A stretch of 64,000 nucleotides of DNA from Flammula alnicola (GCA_015499995.1 JADNRV010000020.1:248001-312000); one strand, 5' to 3'. Positions 21,634 to 35,028 are shown, counted from the first letter of the stretch. Notes: generated by a model not told the origin, from the letters alone. Made by a program: numbers and translations.

Positions 21634-23014
21634 CTACTTCGTCATCCCACTAGCCTTCCTACGAATCTCTGGTTCCAGCGGAAATCTTTGGTCCTCTGGA
21701 TTGAGGGAATACAACCTCCGCCAGATAGGCTGGAGAAGTTTTGGAGTGTTCCAGGCCAATTGATCATTCCGAAGCCACAAACGAATGAGATGCCTCCTGT
21801 AGGTGGGGCTAGTACAAGATGTCATTTAGAAATACAGACCGAAAAAACTTACGTGTGCTTCTCGCTGTCCTTGAAAGCATCTCGCGCGTGCAACAAACCC
21901 AAGCTATTGATATATTGGATGTCTCCCTTCTGGAAATTTAGACCGAGCGAGTATTTTTCCGCAAGAAAGTGCACTGCATCCAGTGCTTCCGCCTGGGCCT
22001 CCGTAATGGGAGGAATGTGAGGGCTACGCTTTTGTTGTCCATATCCTGTGAAGTGGCGTCGTGAGTATTGAATGATGACATGTCCGTCTTCGTGATACAG
22101 CACGGGCCTCGTCGTGTATCCTGGGTCACCACCAAAACTATCCAGCGGCCATGGCTCGGAGAGGGTTTGGATTAAATCCGGACGCGTCGATGCCAATTCG
22201 TTGTACACCTTTGCGCCACTGCTAATCCTGGATATGCCACCTTCCTCTGCGACTTCGAGTGCCATGAGGGCAATGAGGTCTCCGACGTCAGTGTGAAACA
22301 CCTGCTTATCCGTTGTATATGCCGAATTCCCTATTCCGCCCTTCTCATTGGCATGGCTGACTGTAAGATCTTTTATGTGCGCGAGCACGGCACCAGTGCC
22401 ATCTTGTTTTCCACGTGCGGAACCGACGTGTGAAGAAATGCCTAGAATCAAACAGTAATTGTAGAAATAGGTAGCTGGTGATCGACGTGCAGACTGACCT
22501 GCATAGATGATAGCGAGATCCGCTCTTGAATAATCATCGATTGGTATAGTCCGCAAGACGAAAAATCCACGTCCAGAGTATAACTCTTTTGCAAATTCGT
22601 GAAGCTTCGTAGAGAGTGTTGGAAGAGGAAAATTGTATCTTCCGATGTATCCCATCTCGAGTTTAGTATCTGATTAAGGTCGCGATTAATCAGCACTCCT
22701 CCAACAAGTGCTAAGATCGTACTTTTGAAATGTACCAATGCGTTATCGATCTCTTTCAACTCGGAATCACTCAACCTATAAACCCATTGGTCCTCGTTCT
22801 GCCAATCCTTGCCCTCCCACATGATAGCACCATCGACCCCTCCAGGGAAGCCTGGAGGGAGAGGCGTTTTCGGTAGATCTGGATTCTCTGCTAGACGACG
22901 CACTTGACGGTGGAGGTACTTCTCGTAGTCTGGGTGATACTCGATATCGGGTTGTTTAGCAGCAGGCTGAAGTGGTAAATGCCCTGTTGTTGTAAGAGTG
23001 AGTGTGCTCAGCAT
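21634..23014 (-). CDS. TauD/TfdA-type Fe(II)/2-oxoglutarate dioxygenase
   Basis: Exons (complement) 23014-22723, 22669-22499, 22441-21853 and 21796-21634 give 404 residues. The iron-binding HxD is in KQVFHTDVGDLIAL and the distal His in NSLGLLHARDAFKD, followed across the last intron by RHLIRLWLRNDQLAW, a typical TauD-family C-terminal block holding the 2-oxoglutarate-binding Arg. RGFFVLRTIPIDDYSRADLA matches the family's N-terminal strand. Fungal members act on diverse substrates, including steps in natural-product pathways. It converges on the terpene synthase pair with about 200 bases between stops, so a tailoring role is possible but not shown. No targeting sequence is evident. Confidence 0.9.
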
Positions 23015-23644
23015 GGTAGGAAAACAGGGCTTGTGAGAGTGCTTGACGATGTTTGGAGGCGAGTGTTGTTGCCGAAAGGTTATCTGATATTAATAACTGT
23101 CTCATGTCAGACCGGCCCGGGCAAGGCACACTTGAGATGTTGCGGGGTAGGCGTGCCACCAGCACTGGTCTCGGATGCGACTTCGTTGCATTGTGACAGG
23201 TCGGCATTGAAAGTTGAGATCTAATGTCCGAAATACACACCTTGAGAGCGTAATTCTCATAGTTTCTTGGAAGGCTGCAGCGCTTACTTGAGTAAAGTAT
23301 ACTGTTGCGCGATGAAGATAAAAATACAAGTGCAAATGATTAAGGGGGATTGGAGTAGATGTAGATTGGTGTGGCTTGCGTGTAATGTCAAGAGTACTTG
23401 ATATCGGTTCCAAAATGAAGGATGATAGGCATTAACCAACGAAGCAAGGTGGAGGAACAGCCGCGATAAGCGAAGTCGTCCGGAATCCAGATAGCACTGT
23501 TTAAGGAGCTAAAGGCGACGAGTCACGAAGCAAGGCCAATCAGGTGGATAAACTGCCAAATAAATTATAATATGAGGAGCTGCAGGCCGTAATATGTCAA
23601 GGAGGAATCAAGAAGACGTACGATTTCCAAAAATTCACCTCATT
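23015..23644. other. intergenic region
   Basis: Upstream of the dioxygenase and downstream of the POP7-like gene. No supported feature. Confidence 0.5.
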
Positions 23645-24542
23645 TCACAGCATGTCCATGAATTCTTGTTCGGGCTCTTCATATATGATCGCAGAGGCTT
23701 CCTCCGTCACCTTCCCTTTCTTCTTCGTATCACTCTTGGCAACGTTACTTTTTGGACCTCCAAAAGTCTTTCCGACACTCTTTCCACCAGAATATTTACG
23801 AGAGGCAGTGCGATCACCCTCAAATTCGCCATCCCCGATCTTGAAGACAACGCTGAGAACAGATTTGCTACGTGTCTGGTATGAGACGTCCTCGTCATCG
23901 TCGTCGGGCATGACTTCGTCGTGGACGTCCACCGTGCCCGTTGCTATTTCGTAATGAATTTCATCTCTTGGGAAGGGTAATATTGGCGGAAGGGCGGAAG
24001 CCAGTTGGAGAAGGAGAGGTATAGCAGCCCCCATAGCACTTAAATGCAGCGTTTTGTATCTTGATTAAATGCTCAGCAAATATTGGATGGCAAGAATTTC
24101 AAAGAACATACCCGTCTTTGATGATCACATCCTTACATCGACGCATATAATTCCCCAATGATGTTTTACGCGTCAAGCATATTAGATTTTTGCCCTCTCT
24201 GTGACTAGAACGCGGACCTGTAGCCGACACCGATTGTGGCACCGTTGGAAAAGGCCTTGGAGGAACAAGTTTCTTTATGCGCTGTCGACCATTTATTCCT
24301 TGTGCATCAGCCTTTTCCTTTTCCTTCTCCTTTCCTTTACTTTTTCCTTTGATACTGCTTGCCGTTTCTGATCTCACAGGTTCGGGTTCAAGGGGTGAAG
24401 GGTCTGTCTGACATTTCGCAGGAGGTTCTGGTTCTGAAGCTTGCGCCGCGGTGCTCGGACCAGGTTCAACAATCATTTTGAGCCGTTTCGTGTTGTCATC
24501 GATGAGAATTGAGTCAAGCTTTCGCTTCTTTGTGGTGTTCAT
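23645..24542 (-). CDS. POP7: RNase P/MRP subunit POP7 (Rpp20), Alba-like
   Basis: Exons (complement) 24542-24112 and 24059-23645 give 281 residues. The Alba-fold core spans the splice site: LICLTRKTSLGNYMRRCKD, VIIKDGYKTLHLSAMGAAIP, LLLQLASALPPI, then IATGTVDVHDEV and TRSKSVLSVVFKIG. This matches the Rpp20 pattern (basic strand, 'hGlGaAI' helix start, 'TSTVeLvDe' strand, 'R..SaI.Ik' strand). In the family it binds RNase P/MRP RNA with Rpp25/Pop6 for tRNA and rRNA processing. It is longer than yeast or human proteins because of a ~110-residue N-terminal low-complexity region (Lys/Glu-rich KGKSKGKEKEKEKAD; KKRKLDS is NLS-like) and a C-terminal extension ending EPEQEFMDML. It is divergent from eRF1, 215 bases away. 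Confidence 0.8.
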
Positions 24543-24757
24543 TATTTCCGGAGGTAGGAGCGGGTCATCGGCAGAGGTGTGAGTTGAGCGGAGCCGCGAT
24601 GACAGTGGTTAACACAAAAGCGGATGATACAAGTGCAAACACTGAAAAAGCAAAAGCCTCGTTGCGAGCAAAATCGATCTTGTCTTTCCCCTCAACTTTT
24701 CCTTTGTCGACTGTGTTTTCCTGGTAACTCTAGGAAGCGCATACGTCGTCGCCCAAG

Positions 24758-26358
24758 ATGAGTCAAGACATTGCGGAGCAGAATATCCAGATGTGGAAGG
24801 TCAAGAAGCTCATCAAGAGCCTTGACTCTGCCAGAGGGTACACACATTTTGCCCTCACCCGAGTGTCCATCTGTAATCTGATAATGAACCGCTTTCTAGA
24901 GCTGGCACTTCCATGATCAGTCTCATCATTCCCCCAAAGGTGCCCTTCGATCGCTTTACTTTTCCCTGAACGACACTGAAGTCCATATACTCTGTAGGAT
25001 CAAATCTCCCGAGCATCTGCAATGTTGACACAGGAATATGGAACGGCTTCCAACATCAAATCTCGAGTCAATCGCCTCTCTGTGCTTGCAGCTATCACAA
25101 GCACTCAGCAACGCTTGAAATTGTACAACAGGGTGCCTCCGAACGGCCTCGTGCTATTCGTCGGAACAATCTTGACGGATGAAGGCAAGGAGAAAAAAGT
25201 GTCTTTCGATTTCGAACCTCACAAACCCATCAATACGTGCGTATATACTCGTCCGTTACTTTCATATTTGTGTTCTGACCGATAGACAGATCGCTCTACC
25301 TGTGTGATAACAAATTCCACACCGAAGCTCTTTCAGAGCTTTTGGAATCTGATTCCCGATTCGGTTTCATTGTCATGGATGGTAACGGCACTCTTTTCGG
25401 CGTTCTCGCTGGGAACACCCGTGAAGTTATCCATAAATTCACCGTCGACCTGCCAAAGAAGCACGGACGTGGAGGACAATCGGCTCTGCGTTTCTCACGT
25501 CTTCGAGACGAAAAGCGACACAACTACGTTAGAAAAGTCGCAGAACATGCCGTTCAGCATTTCATCACCAACGACAAGGTTAACGTAACGGGACTGGTTC
25601 TTGCTGGTAGTGCCGATTTCAAAACGGAACTCAGTCAGAGTGATATGTTCGATGGACGACTTGCCGCAAAAATCATTAAAGTTGTTGATGTCAGTTATGG
25701 CGGTGAAAATGGGTTCAATCAGGTAAGAGCTTTACTTCGATATTGCCAATGAAGCTGTCAATATTGACCCTGTCATTCAGGCCATCGAACTTGCCGCTGA
25801 ATCACTTGCCAACGTCAAGTTTGTTCAAGAGAAGAAACTCATTCAAAAGTATTTCGACGAAATTAGTCAGGACACAGGCAGATACTGCTTCGGAATCGAT
25901 GATACTCTCAAGGCTCTTGAACTCGGCGCCGTTGAAACCCTGATCGTATGGGAGAACCTCGATATTACTCGATATGTACTCAGGAATGCTGCGGGCGGTA
26001 CGTGCATCTCGAATTATATTGAATTTGCTCTAATACAGATTCTTCTTCAGAGGAAATTATCATCCACACCAACAAAGAACAGGAAAAGGATCGCGAAAAG
26101 TTTATTGACAAATCGACCGGCCTCGAAATGGAGCAAGCTTCCGAACCCCAATCTCTACTCGAATGGTTCGCTGAGAAATACAAGGAATTCGGCGCCAACC
26201 TAGAATTTGTCACGAACCGTTCTCAGGAGGGAGCTCAGTTTGTTAAGGGTTTCGGTGGCATTGGCGGCTTGCTTCGTTACAAGGTCGACTTCCAAAACCT
26301 CACCTCAGTCGACGAGGATGAGGACGAGTTCTATTCGGATGACGATGGTGGTATTTGA
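24758..26358 (+). CDS. SUP45: eukaryotic release factor 1 (eRF1)
   Basis: Class I release factor that reads all three stop codons and triggers peptidyl-tRNA hydrolysis in the ribosome. Exons 24758-24837, 24900-24939, 24998-25236, 25290-25722, 25781-25997 and 26039-26358 give 442 residues, the normal length. Motifs: [11 protein letters not shown] (NIKS, stop-codon recognition), [14 protein letters not shown] (YxCxxxF), [17 protein letters not shown] (GGQ, catalytic), [25 protein letters not shown] and [16 protein letters not shown] near the acidic C-terminus ([14 protein letters not shown]) that contacts eRF3. The reader of the stop codon is itself complete and without in-frame stops. All exon joins keep phase. 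Confidence 0.98.
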
Positions 26359-29300
26359 CGGTTTTGCTGGCTCTTCGGAGCCCCGTCCATCAAGGGTATG
26401 TCGGGCGGGGCGGATGGCAGGGGCGGGGTGGGTATTCGTGACAGTCTTGGAGGCGATGTAGATATTGGCGGCATGGAAGAACTTTGCATGTGTGTTGGTG
26501 GGGGTGCTCAAGTTGTTCTTAAGAGAACGTGGAATCGTATCCAAGAAATGCTGGAGAGGAGCATTGGTCCCTCGTTTGGTCTCAGTATTGGGATGAGGTT
26601 GTCTGGAGGTGCTACAATGCTGGTTAAAGATCTTCCATTTGGATGCTTGTAAATGCCGTCTAACGTTCACCATTATCGGTACTAGGTACGTCTTCATTGA
26701 GTGTATCCGTTGTTCTGACACTAATACACATTGCCTTTCTAGATAATGTATGTTTGTGAATGAGTGGGTGTTGGAGGTGGATGATTCATCATTTCAGCGC
26801 CTGCTCTACCCTTTGTATGTCGAGTTTTTGAACAGTTCTTTCTTTCTGTTAGTCCGTCATCGACTGCGAAATTTAAATGCTTTGTTTCACGTAACTCTGC
26901 ACCAGCCTCAAGGCCCTTCGTCTCGAGCTTCATCCTCACAGAAAACAGCTAAAGCTTTCCTCCACCAAATCGCCAAGTTGTAAGTCGACACATTACATAA
27001 ATTGAATTTCTTAGGCTGTTGTTTTGTGGACAGGTTATATATATTGCACCTCGACGGTGGGCAAAATGGAAACTTGGTCCTGAGGCTGCAATGAGTATCA
27101 TCGATTGGGCGAAGAGGTCGCGAGAGCCGGATCCTTCTCGATTCGTAGCTCTCGGATCAAGCAATTGCAGCGCGCATCTGCCAGATTTGAGAAGGGAGCC
27201 TCACGCTTCCTCATGTGAGAAAAGTATGCCCCAAATTTCATCCAGCATTTCGAAGCCTAAGTATGAAGCAGTCTTCTGTCCACTTGCAAGATCTCTAACT
27301 TGGCGTACGTTTGTGCCTCTCAAGCGTGTTGAATATTAATCCAATACTCAATGCAGGTTCATTTAAACCCTCAACGGTGGGGAAACAAGTCTGATGGAAA
27401 TCTCTCCGTTGGACTCATTGGACAGATAAACGAAGAACGAAAACCTCCGCTCCCGGCTTAATAATCTCTTACACTGTACGGTACAGTCCAGTAAGGAATG
27501 CCCTGTCGCCTTGATCGTTTGTATTCTGATAATCTGCTTCTTATCGATACAGACTTGCAATATGGCTCCTGTGCGACCTCATTCCCTGCAACACGTTTTC
27601 GTAACTGGTCTTTTGATAAAACAGATACAACGAAGGCTCTTCGCTATTTTCCATGCCAAGCTGACTTGGACTGAATGGAAGGCCAGGTAAGATTGTCTGA
27701 TACCATATCATCGATGTTGCCCAGAGACTCACAGAGTTACATATTAGCGCAGGGCCAGACTCCCACCGTGTCATGTTTTATTTTATCTGATCCTTATGAC
27801 AGTTAACTCGGTTCGGTCTTCATTTATGTCAGGAAAATTGAACGGTGTCCCAGGTCCTAGTGCAAAGAAAAGCATCAAGAACGACATGGCATATCGTAAC
27901 TCACGACTCCTCCTCCACATGAGGGGTTTTTGCTCTTCGTCGAGAGAAAGTCACACGACCAGGGCATGACTTCAAGCGAGGTTTTAAACACCCCAGCCTG
28001 ACGTGGAAGGTCCATTTTTCATCAAGGAAACCACGATGGAATTTCCGAAATCAAGTGAGCGTCGTCGCTCAGTCCTCTGTGTATCCGTCTTCACGACGCC
28101 GCCTGTGACCTATCGAAGTAGCCCAAAGAGCAGGTATGTGAGGGAGGCCCTGGCTTACTTCATTTCGCTATATCGCTCAAGCCTCACACAGCTGATGTAA
28201 CAGTACAATGCCCTAGAGAGTCTTTGGGCAGCATCTCGAGCCTTGACTTGAATTTCTTATGAATCAAGGAAAGCACCTGATAGCCGTTCGCCGCCGCCGT
28301 GCTCCCACTGCACTTATTTTTGCTTACCGGGGCCCCGTTACTCCTGCCATATCGGTCGAGGCTATGTACTCTTGTACCTCCATGGACTGACTGCAAACAG
28401 CCGAATACATCGACGGTGAAAGTGCATAACAAACGCAACGAATCACATAGCACCGACTCACTGGTTATCTTTCGCAACTCAATACTTAAATTTGGAGCCA
28501 TTGCCGACGGATATATCCGTCCACCCACCCACCCACTCTTTCGTTCTTCCAGTTGACATCTCGCTGCAGCCATTACTCGAAGACCCTTTCGCCCTCTTGT
28601 TCCCCCATTTATAAAATCACAGGCAAATGCCGGAACGCTGAACATCCTCATTGGCGTCCGTGAAGGGAATTGATATTTGGTTCGCTCTTAACAGTGTCAT
28701 TGCATTCCTGGCTGTGGCGTTCACGCAGCGCCTCATAACCGACAATCAAACGGGCTGCTAGATTGTAATCTCATTTCCTATCATACGCATATGGAAAGTT
28801 CTGCCGAACCAGCTGGACAATTGGCGGACATCAGCCCTCACAAGGATCATATTACCAGAACAAGGCTTAGAGGACGGGCAACTTGGCAGAGGGCCCAGCT
28901 AAGGTCTGGTCTTACGCTGTCTGTCAATACTCAAGCAACCAAGGTACGGAACCGTCTTCAAGTTGTGCTCTCAGCTTTACAAAATTGATAAATATTCCCT
29001 TGCCAACCTTTGTCTTTAAAAAGATCGAAGGTCGCCGGCGGGGCGCAATGGCAGTGGCCGTCGACGCAGAATTCTCGGCGAGGATTCAGGCCAAGGACAG
29101 TCCTAAGGCCTAACGAACTTGAACGACGTTCATGTCACCTGACTAGATAAGTTCGATTGCGATCGGCATTGGCGGCATTGCTCAGCGCTAAAGCGTTAAG
29201 CGCCAGTTAAAAGAGCCTAGACTCCATATCGAAGTCTTCTCTCTTTCGAAAGTCGCACATAGTCGATATGCTCATCCTCTCAGAGTCAAAATTTTCGCGG

Positions 29301-32300
29301 GAGAAGGTATCCCAATGCTTTTTTTGCAGCAAACCGATGTGGGCGGGTTCTAGTATCGGGGATAATGGATGCTTATCGAGGCGTAAAAATACACGAATGG
29401 CTACCTACGAAATCAAGGAAAGGACGACGTCGAAAGCCAGCCTCCCTTTGCCCATTATGCCCTATGATCTTGCGCACACCCTCTAAAGTCTCAGAACGTC
29501 AAACTTCTCCGCATTCCCCCAATAATTCATTTAGGCCCGGATCTTGAATTGACCGCTTCTATGTACTTCTTTGTATCGGTGCATATACTTAAACGTCCAG
29601 CCTTATCATTCTATTTATGACAAAGCGCAAAGCAGTCGATAGGAAAGCCTGATAAGCGTACTATACGTCCGACGGTAGTGTCGATGCCGCGGCCGTGTGC
29701 AAATAACGAGCTCTTGTATAATTAATAGAAGGGTAAACAACATTCACAAGGCCACGATTTTCAGCCTGAGAGACCTGAATTTGCAAAGGATTGAGACTTC
29801 TATACGAATGTCGAAATCAAGGTATGGCCAATGGACGTGACCTCCTCGGTCATACTAACTCCAGCTCTCAACTTCTGCGTGTTCGTTTCTGTTGCTCGCG
29901 CTGGACTTGATAAAGTGATCGAAACGAGCTCCGATTCTGGTGGAGACGAAACTTTTATCAGTAAGTGGTTCTCTCGCCAGTCGTCAAAAATATTCCTCTT
30001 AGGATTCCATGGGAATCGAACTAATGTTATGATTTAGAATCCGATGACGGCCGATGGTGTGGGGATCGTGTGCACTGACCCAAGCACCTGATAGAGTTCT
30101 TTCTTATACTTCCGAACAGCGATGCAAGCCTACATTCTGGCCACAGCCTCGAGAGTTTTGTTAGGACTCTTTGCTGGGTTGGATGGATAGTTGTTTAGAT
30201 AATGCAAGTCGTAAGCATCGTCTGTTGCAGTTGTCTTCCGGATCCATATATTTTCACTCTTGCATGACTGTGACAACTCATTCCCGTCATTGCATCCAAA
30301 GTTTAATTGCTAGAGCGTTCTAGCGCGGATTCCAAGGAGCTACAGAAGCTGGTAATACAGGTATAGCATGGGTGTTCGGGGTAAGTCACCAAGTGTCCTC
30401 GATTTATTATCACTAGAGCGATCGGTTATGGATTCTATGACCAGAAGGTGTATTATTTATAGACCAACAACCCTGAGGATAATTATAGTCTACCACCACG
30501 ACTGTTAGATTAGACGGTCCGAAAGAATTGTCAGAAGTACATGAAAGTTTGCGGAACTCGACATTCATAACGGGACAGAGGGTCCCATTGGGACTGAGCA
30601 TCATAGTTCCAGCATGGATGAAGGATGATCGATGACATCTAAACGCGCTCTTTGCCATGATAGCTTGAGGTTTAGTGCACAGCTAAAGCATCCATCTAGC
30701 AAGCTCCACACTCTGGAGGTCATGATCTATACCCCTGGAGGTCTGATGCATGAGAAGCTTGAAGGATGATCACATAAGTTGGGATGCATCCAGAACTGGT
30801 AAGATCCAATTATGTTCGTGCACACATTTTTATGATCTAGCTGCTCCGGACTTCGTTTGAAGGCATGTAGATGAGACAATTTACGTTAATAAAAATGTAG
30901 CTATGTTAAAGTAGATTGAACGCACAAGAAGAGGGGTAGACGCAGGAGGTATGGTCCGGGAAGAAGATTTGATACGGAGATAACAAAGCAGATATTGAGG
31001 CGTCATGATGTCTTCAGTGAAGGCCGCCGGGCGCGATAGCAATAGATAGAAGAGAAACTCAAGATCTGGATTTTTATCAGGCATGTGGGACCCAGCGTCT
31101 TGAGAAAATGTGAGGTGAACCAGATGGAGATGCGAGAATGCGTGAAACATTCAGACACGCTTACTATAATACTTCGGTTTATAATGATCTACGAAGAAAG
31201 AAGTGTCATTTTTAGCAGATCTAGACCAGAAATAAAGCGCGGAACGTTCTTTACATATCCAGAAAACAATCACTGGCTAACATCAGTATCATGGACGCAA
31301 CTCACGCATGGCTGAAGTAAACGGCAAACGATTCGTAAATGAGCCTCGCTGCTTTGATCAAGGTATACTGAGAGATACTTAGTTGATGATGCTTCGAAGT
31401 GAAGACCCCAAGACATAAGCGCCGCTGACTTCAAATAACCGGGATTTGCCAGGAACAGAACATCCTCGCGCTCGCCGCGGGGAAGTCCAGTTGACCTGGA
31501 GGGACATTCAGTGAACATACTGCGAGTAAGTAAAATTTTTGAAGCACATGGATCCATCAGCTTTCACAAATTTCATGCTCTTGAGCGCCTGCCTTAGCGC
31601 CACATGCTTCCCGCAAATCCCCGAGAAACTGAGCTCGCTTACATATCTCTGAACTCCATCAAGCAATTGGCCCTGCATACAAAATCGTGAACGCAGGTTT
31701 CTGCCCTTTGGGATGAACGTGCATGACTTCATTCGACACGGGCTTGAGAAGACGACAAGATGCGACCACGCCAATCCGTGAGCGTGGCAACTAGTCAATG
31801 GCGTAAGAGAATTGGGAATAACGCAATTCGCATACGGAGGCGTTCAAAAAAATTGTTTCGGCTCTTCAGAGCTTCCTTTTGCAATTGCCATTCTTACCTT
31901 TTCTCCCAAATTCACTACAAAAGTCACGATCATCTGGCGATTTATTGCCCATCAACTTGCAGCAGGTGAGTAGATATCACTAAGTCGTGGATACTGTAAT
32001 TCTCATGACCTGATTACTTACAACTGGCCCCGTATATTTATAAGGGTACCATTGGGCCTCCCGAAATCAGGAATCAGGATGGTTCCGATGACTGGACCCA
32101 TACGTGCCTGAAATAAACGAAATGCTTCGCTTAAGCGAGCCCCGAGGGTTTGAACGGAGGCAAACGTGGGAGATATCCCCGAATACTCGTCAATAAATGG
32201 AGGTCTCGAGACCCCACCCAAGTTTTCAATTGTTACCTCATAGAGTGGGTTAGTTCCACTGGCTGAAGGGAGAAGGATGCGGCAGCTTGGTCACGAACTT

Positions 32301-33861
32301 TGGCTAGCTTGGACCTTGAGGTGCTTCCGGTACATTTATATGATTTATCAGTGTACATACGCAGCCGTCGCGACGCAACAAGAGCCGTGAGGGGCGGGGG
32401 ACGATGGCAATCTCCGAACATATGCCTACAGCGTTGTTTAGCTCCACGCATGTGCAATATTTTCATGCGCATATTCCCGGGCGCGTATGGGGAGCCAATA
32501 TTCTGAAGTTGTTCGAGATATAAAGACCTGCCGTGTCTGCTCTGAATAATTCCTAGAGTACGAGGGCAGCTGAAAGCAGTGACTATACGGTTGCACAATA
32601 TGGCTATATGCCTGACACCTGTACACATCCAGCCGGTTTTGCATATGATACGCAAAGTGTGTCCCGCGTCTATCGTCATCTACGGCTGCTTCTTCATGGC
32701 TAACATAGTCTGTAATAAAGGAGTACAATTGCAAATCGAAACACTTCCAATATCTGGGAAAGGTACTACTGGATTTTCAGGGGCAAATTGTTTTGAGAAT
32801 CGCGGCTAGGTGTTGCAGCAGTGAGCACCCTTCGAGGCTCAGCGCTCAGGACCCTAAATCCACGTGGTCGACGATCGTCAGAGGCATACGTTTTTAGCGC
32901 CCAACAGTACGTACTCGCGTAGTCACTCGATCCAGACTTGATATTGCGCAGTTGCAGCACAAAATTTAGGATAATATTAGGAGACTTGCGTCGAGCTGAT
33001 TAGATTAGCTTGACTTTGATCAGCTGCCTGAATCTGACTTCCAATTATTAATTGCCTCTCGGTCGGACCTACTGTTGCAATTGTACATTAATATGCGCCA
33101 GCTTCATCAGCACCAAAGTCACCTGAGTGCCAGCACGACGTCCAGCATCCGGAAAGTGTGAATTTCAAGCTCCATGACCAGTTCATGTTCCGGTCCAAGG
33201 TCGGTCGGACCATTTGCATGAGAAATTTGTTGAGGTTATAACTGCAGAAATTGTTTGACGGCTACGCTGAGCGAGTCGGCGAGTGACATGTACACACGTA
33301 CCGTACGTGCAACCTGATATAGCCCCGGTACCGGTACGGAGTCTGGAGATCACCAGGTCTGGGTTCTGGGTAAATTGAACCTAAGTAAGCTATGGTCTTC
33401 AAAAGATCAGGACAAAAATAACTCTCTGGCCCTCTTGCACTCTGGTTAGATATCGATGGCGATTTCCTGCAGACCGTCCCAACAAATGTCAGACTTGAGC
33501 TTGGGGGCTAAAGGCGACCTTCAGGCGCCAGTAAGATGAAACTGTATATCATCGATCATGATCAACACTGACATGATAGTCAGTTTCTCGTTCTCCACAT
33601 AGCAGTGGCGTACAGTAGCAAAATAGCGCATGTGCCACATACCTTATGATCACCCAACTTCTGTTGGATCTGATACTTGCAACAGATAAAGTTCTGAGCG
33701 GCGTACCAATCACGATGAATCCACTGTGCCAGCTCAATGTTGTCCGATACCATCGCAAGCGTTTTTCACAGGAGTCCCCGACTCGGATATCAAGATATTC
33801 TGGGCATGGTGGGCACAGCACAGCGTACGCGGCTACAACACCGACTGCGTTTTTAATAATG
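26359..33861. other. gene-poor stretch, left part
   Basis: About 7.5 kb with only short, unrelated frames. The first ~300 bases are probably the eRF1 3' UTR. Two frames were considered (27019-27339, +; and 31270-31798, -) but neither has recognisable motifs, a signal peptide or convincing splice context. I see no transposase, reverse transcriptase or RNA gene signature here. It may be old, decayed repeat sequence. Confidence 0.45.
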
Positions 33862-33954
33862 GGACACAGCTGCCGTCGACGCGTCACCGAATTGGATGCC
33901 GCCGCAGTCCACGCATCGCCAAATTGGACACAGCCGCCTTCAATGCGTCACTGG
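33862..33954. repeat. 32-base minisatellite, three degenerate copies
   Basis: Three head-to-tail units of GGA(C/T)(A/G)C..GC(A/G)TC..C(A/G)AATT type at 33862-33893, 33894-33925 and 33926-33954, each with several substitutions. No coding role is evident. Confidence 0.65.
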
Positions 33955-34449
33955 TGCCGTTAGCGCTCGCTGCGAGTCGACTCGAGTCATCGTCGTTGAC
34001 AACAAATCAATCAACTACGAGGACCCCGAATCACCGTCGATTGCTTTGTTGACAAACGCGTTCGAGCTTCGATATATATTTTTGCTTATCTCCGTCAGTG
34101 TCGCTCATGGACTTCGATGACTCACGAGTCACTTGGGCACCAAATCGGTTAGATGGGGGGATCTAAACACCGGTATAAGTACGTGCTGATTAACTTGAAG
34201 TTTAAGAGCATGCATACTTCGTAGGTGACTGAGTATTCAAGAGCGTCTCTTATCCAACTTCATGTACGGCAACGGTTATCAGGTGGATAATGCATAACGC
34301 AGACGAAAATAGACCTATCTAAACAGTGTGCCAAGCATATATTCCGAGAGCATCCTCGAAGTCGAGGTTGATAATAATCACGGTAGCTACCGTAAACCCA
34401 GAACAAGCATATACGCATCTCGCGCACGGGGGTCATTATTATTATATTA

Positions 34450-34475
34450 CAGTCGAACCCCTCATAACGCATACC
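34450..34475 (+). repeat. left terminal inverted repeat of the MITE
   Basis: 26 bases, exactly the reverse complement of 35001-35026; identity breaks off immediately inside. Confidence 0.9.
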
Positions 34476-35000
34476 CCTCGGTGGACGGCCCAGGGTATGT
34501 GTTATCAGAGGTTATGCATTAACAGAGGTAGGCTAAAAATAGATTCAAAATTCCATAGGCAAAATACCAAACAATAATTAAAGTATTGGTGTTGAAATAT
34601 GCCATGGAGAGTAATATAGGCCATTGGGAATAAATCTGTGAAGGAAAGCTCAGATTTCCTTGGATACTCCCAGTGAGAGTGGTCCCATAGTCATTAGAGT
34701 CGTGTGAAAATCATGCCAAAGGGCGCGAAAATGATAATTTTGCAGGTTAAGAGTATCAAAAAGGCTAGTTTTAAGCTGTCCATGTGGTGCATCACAGTGG
34801 AGGCGACCAGCAAACCAATTATTTGACCTTAAATTCAAGAATTTCTACCTAATATAGTGCCCAAAACCTATGCCTTTTGCCCGCTGAGGGGTATGCCTTA
34901 TGCCTTATTGCGGACCTATGTGTTATGCTATGCAATTCCCCGCCCACCAACTTGGTGGACGGATGGAGCTATGCGTTATAAGGGGTTATGCCTTATCAGA

Positions 35001-35026
35001 GGTATGCGTTATGAGGGGTTCGACTG
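35001..35026 (-). repeat. right terminal inverted repeat of the MITE
   Basis: 26 bases ending GGTTCGACTG, followed by TA; exact reverse complement of 34450-34475. Confidence 0.9.
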
Positions 35027-35028
35027 TA

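Larger units (their letters stand above)
34448..35028. mobile_element. pogo/Tc1-mariner-type MITE with TA duplication
   Basis: A 577-base element (34450-35026) whose first and last 26 bases are perfect inverted repeats (starting CAGTCGAACCCCTCATAACG), flanked on both sides by TA, the mariner/pogo target. The CAGT...AACCCC terminal pattern is pogo/Tigger-like. Inside there is no transposase, only degenerate repeats of the type GGTTATGC(C/A)TTA(T/A)CAGAGGTA near both ends. It is therefore a non-autonomous miniature element that would depend on a transposase encoded elsewhere. Perfect termini suggest it is not very old. Confidence 0.88.

Noticed and set aside
27019..27339. Possible small gene downstream of eRF1
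   Set aside because: No motif, no plausible partner exons, and the frame is not better than chance for its length.
29990..30025. A GTTCGAT-like sequence on the minus strand suggesting a tRNA T-arm
   Set aside because: No matching acceptor stem, D-arm or anticodon arm could be assembled.
31270..31798. Two adjacent minus-strand frames that might be a decayed gene
   Set aside because: I could not tie the residues to any family nor find a phase-consistent intron joining them.
33290..33345. Short palindromes CACGTACCGTACGTG and CCGGTACCGG
   Set aside because: Isolated, short and without repeats or spacing suggesting a functional site.
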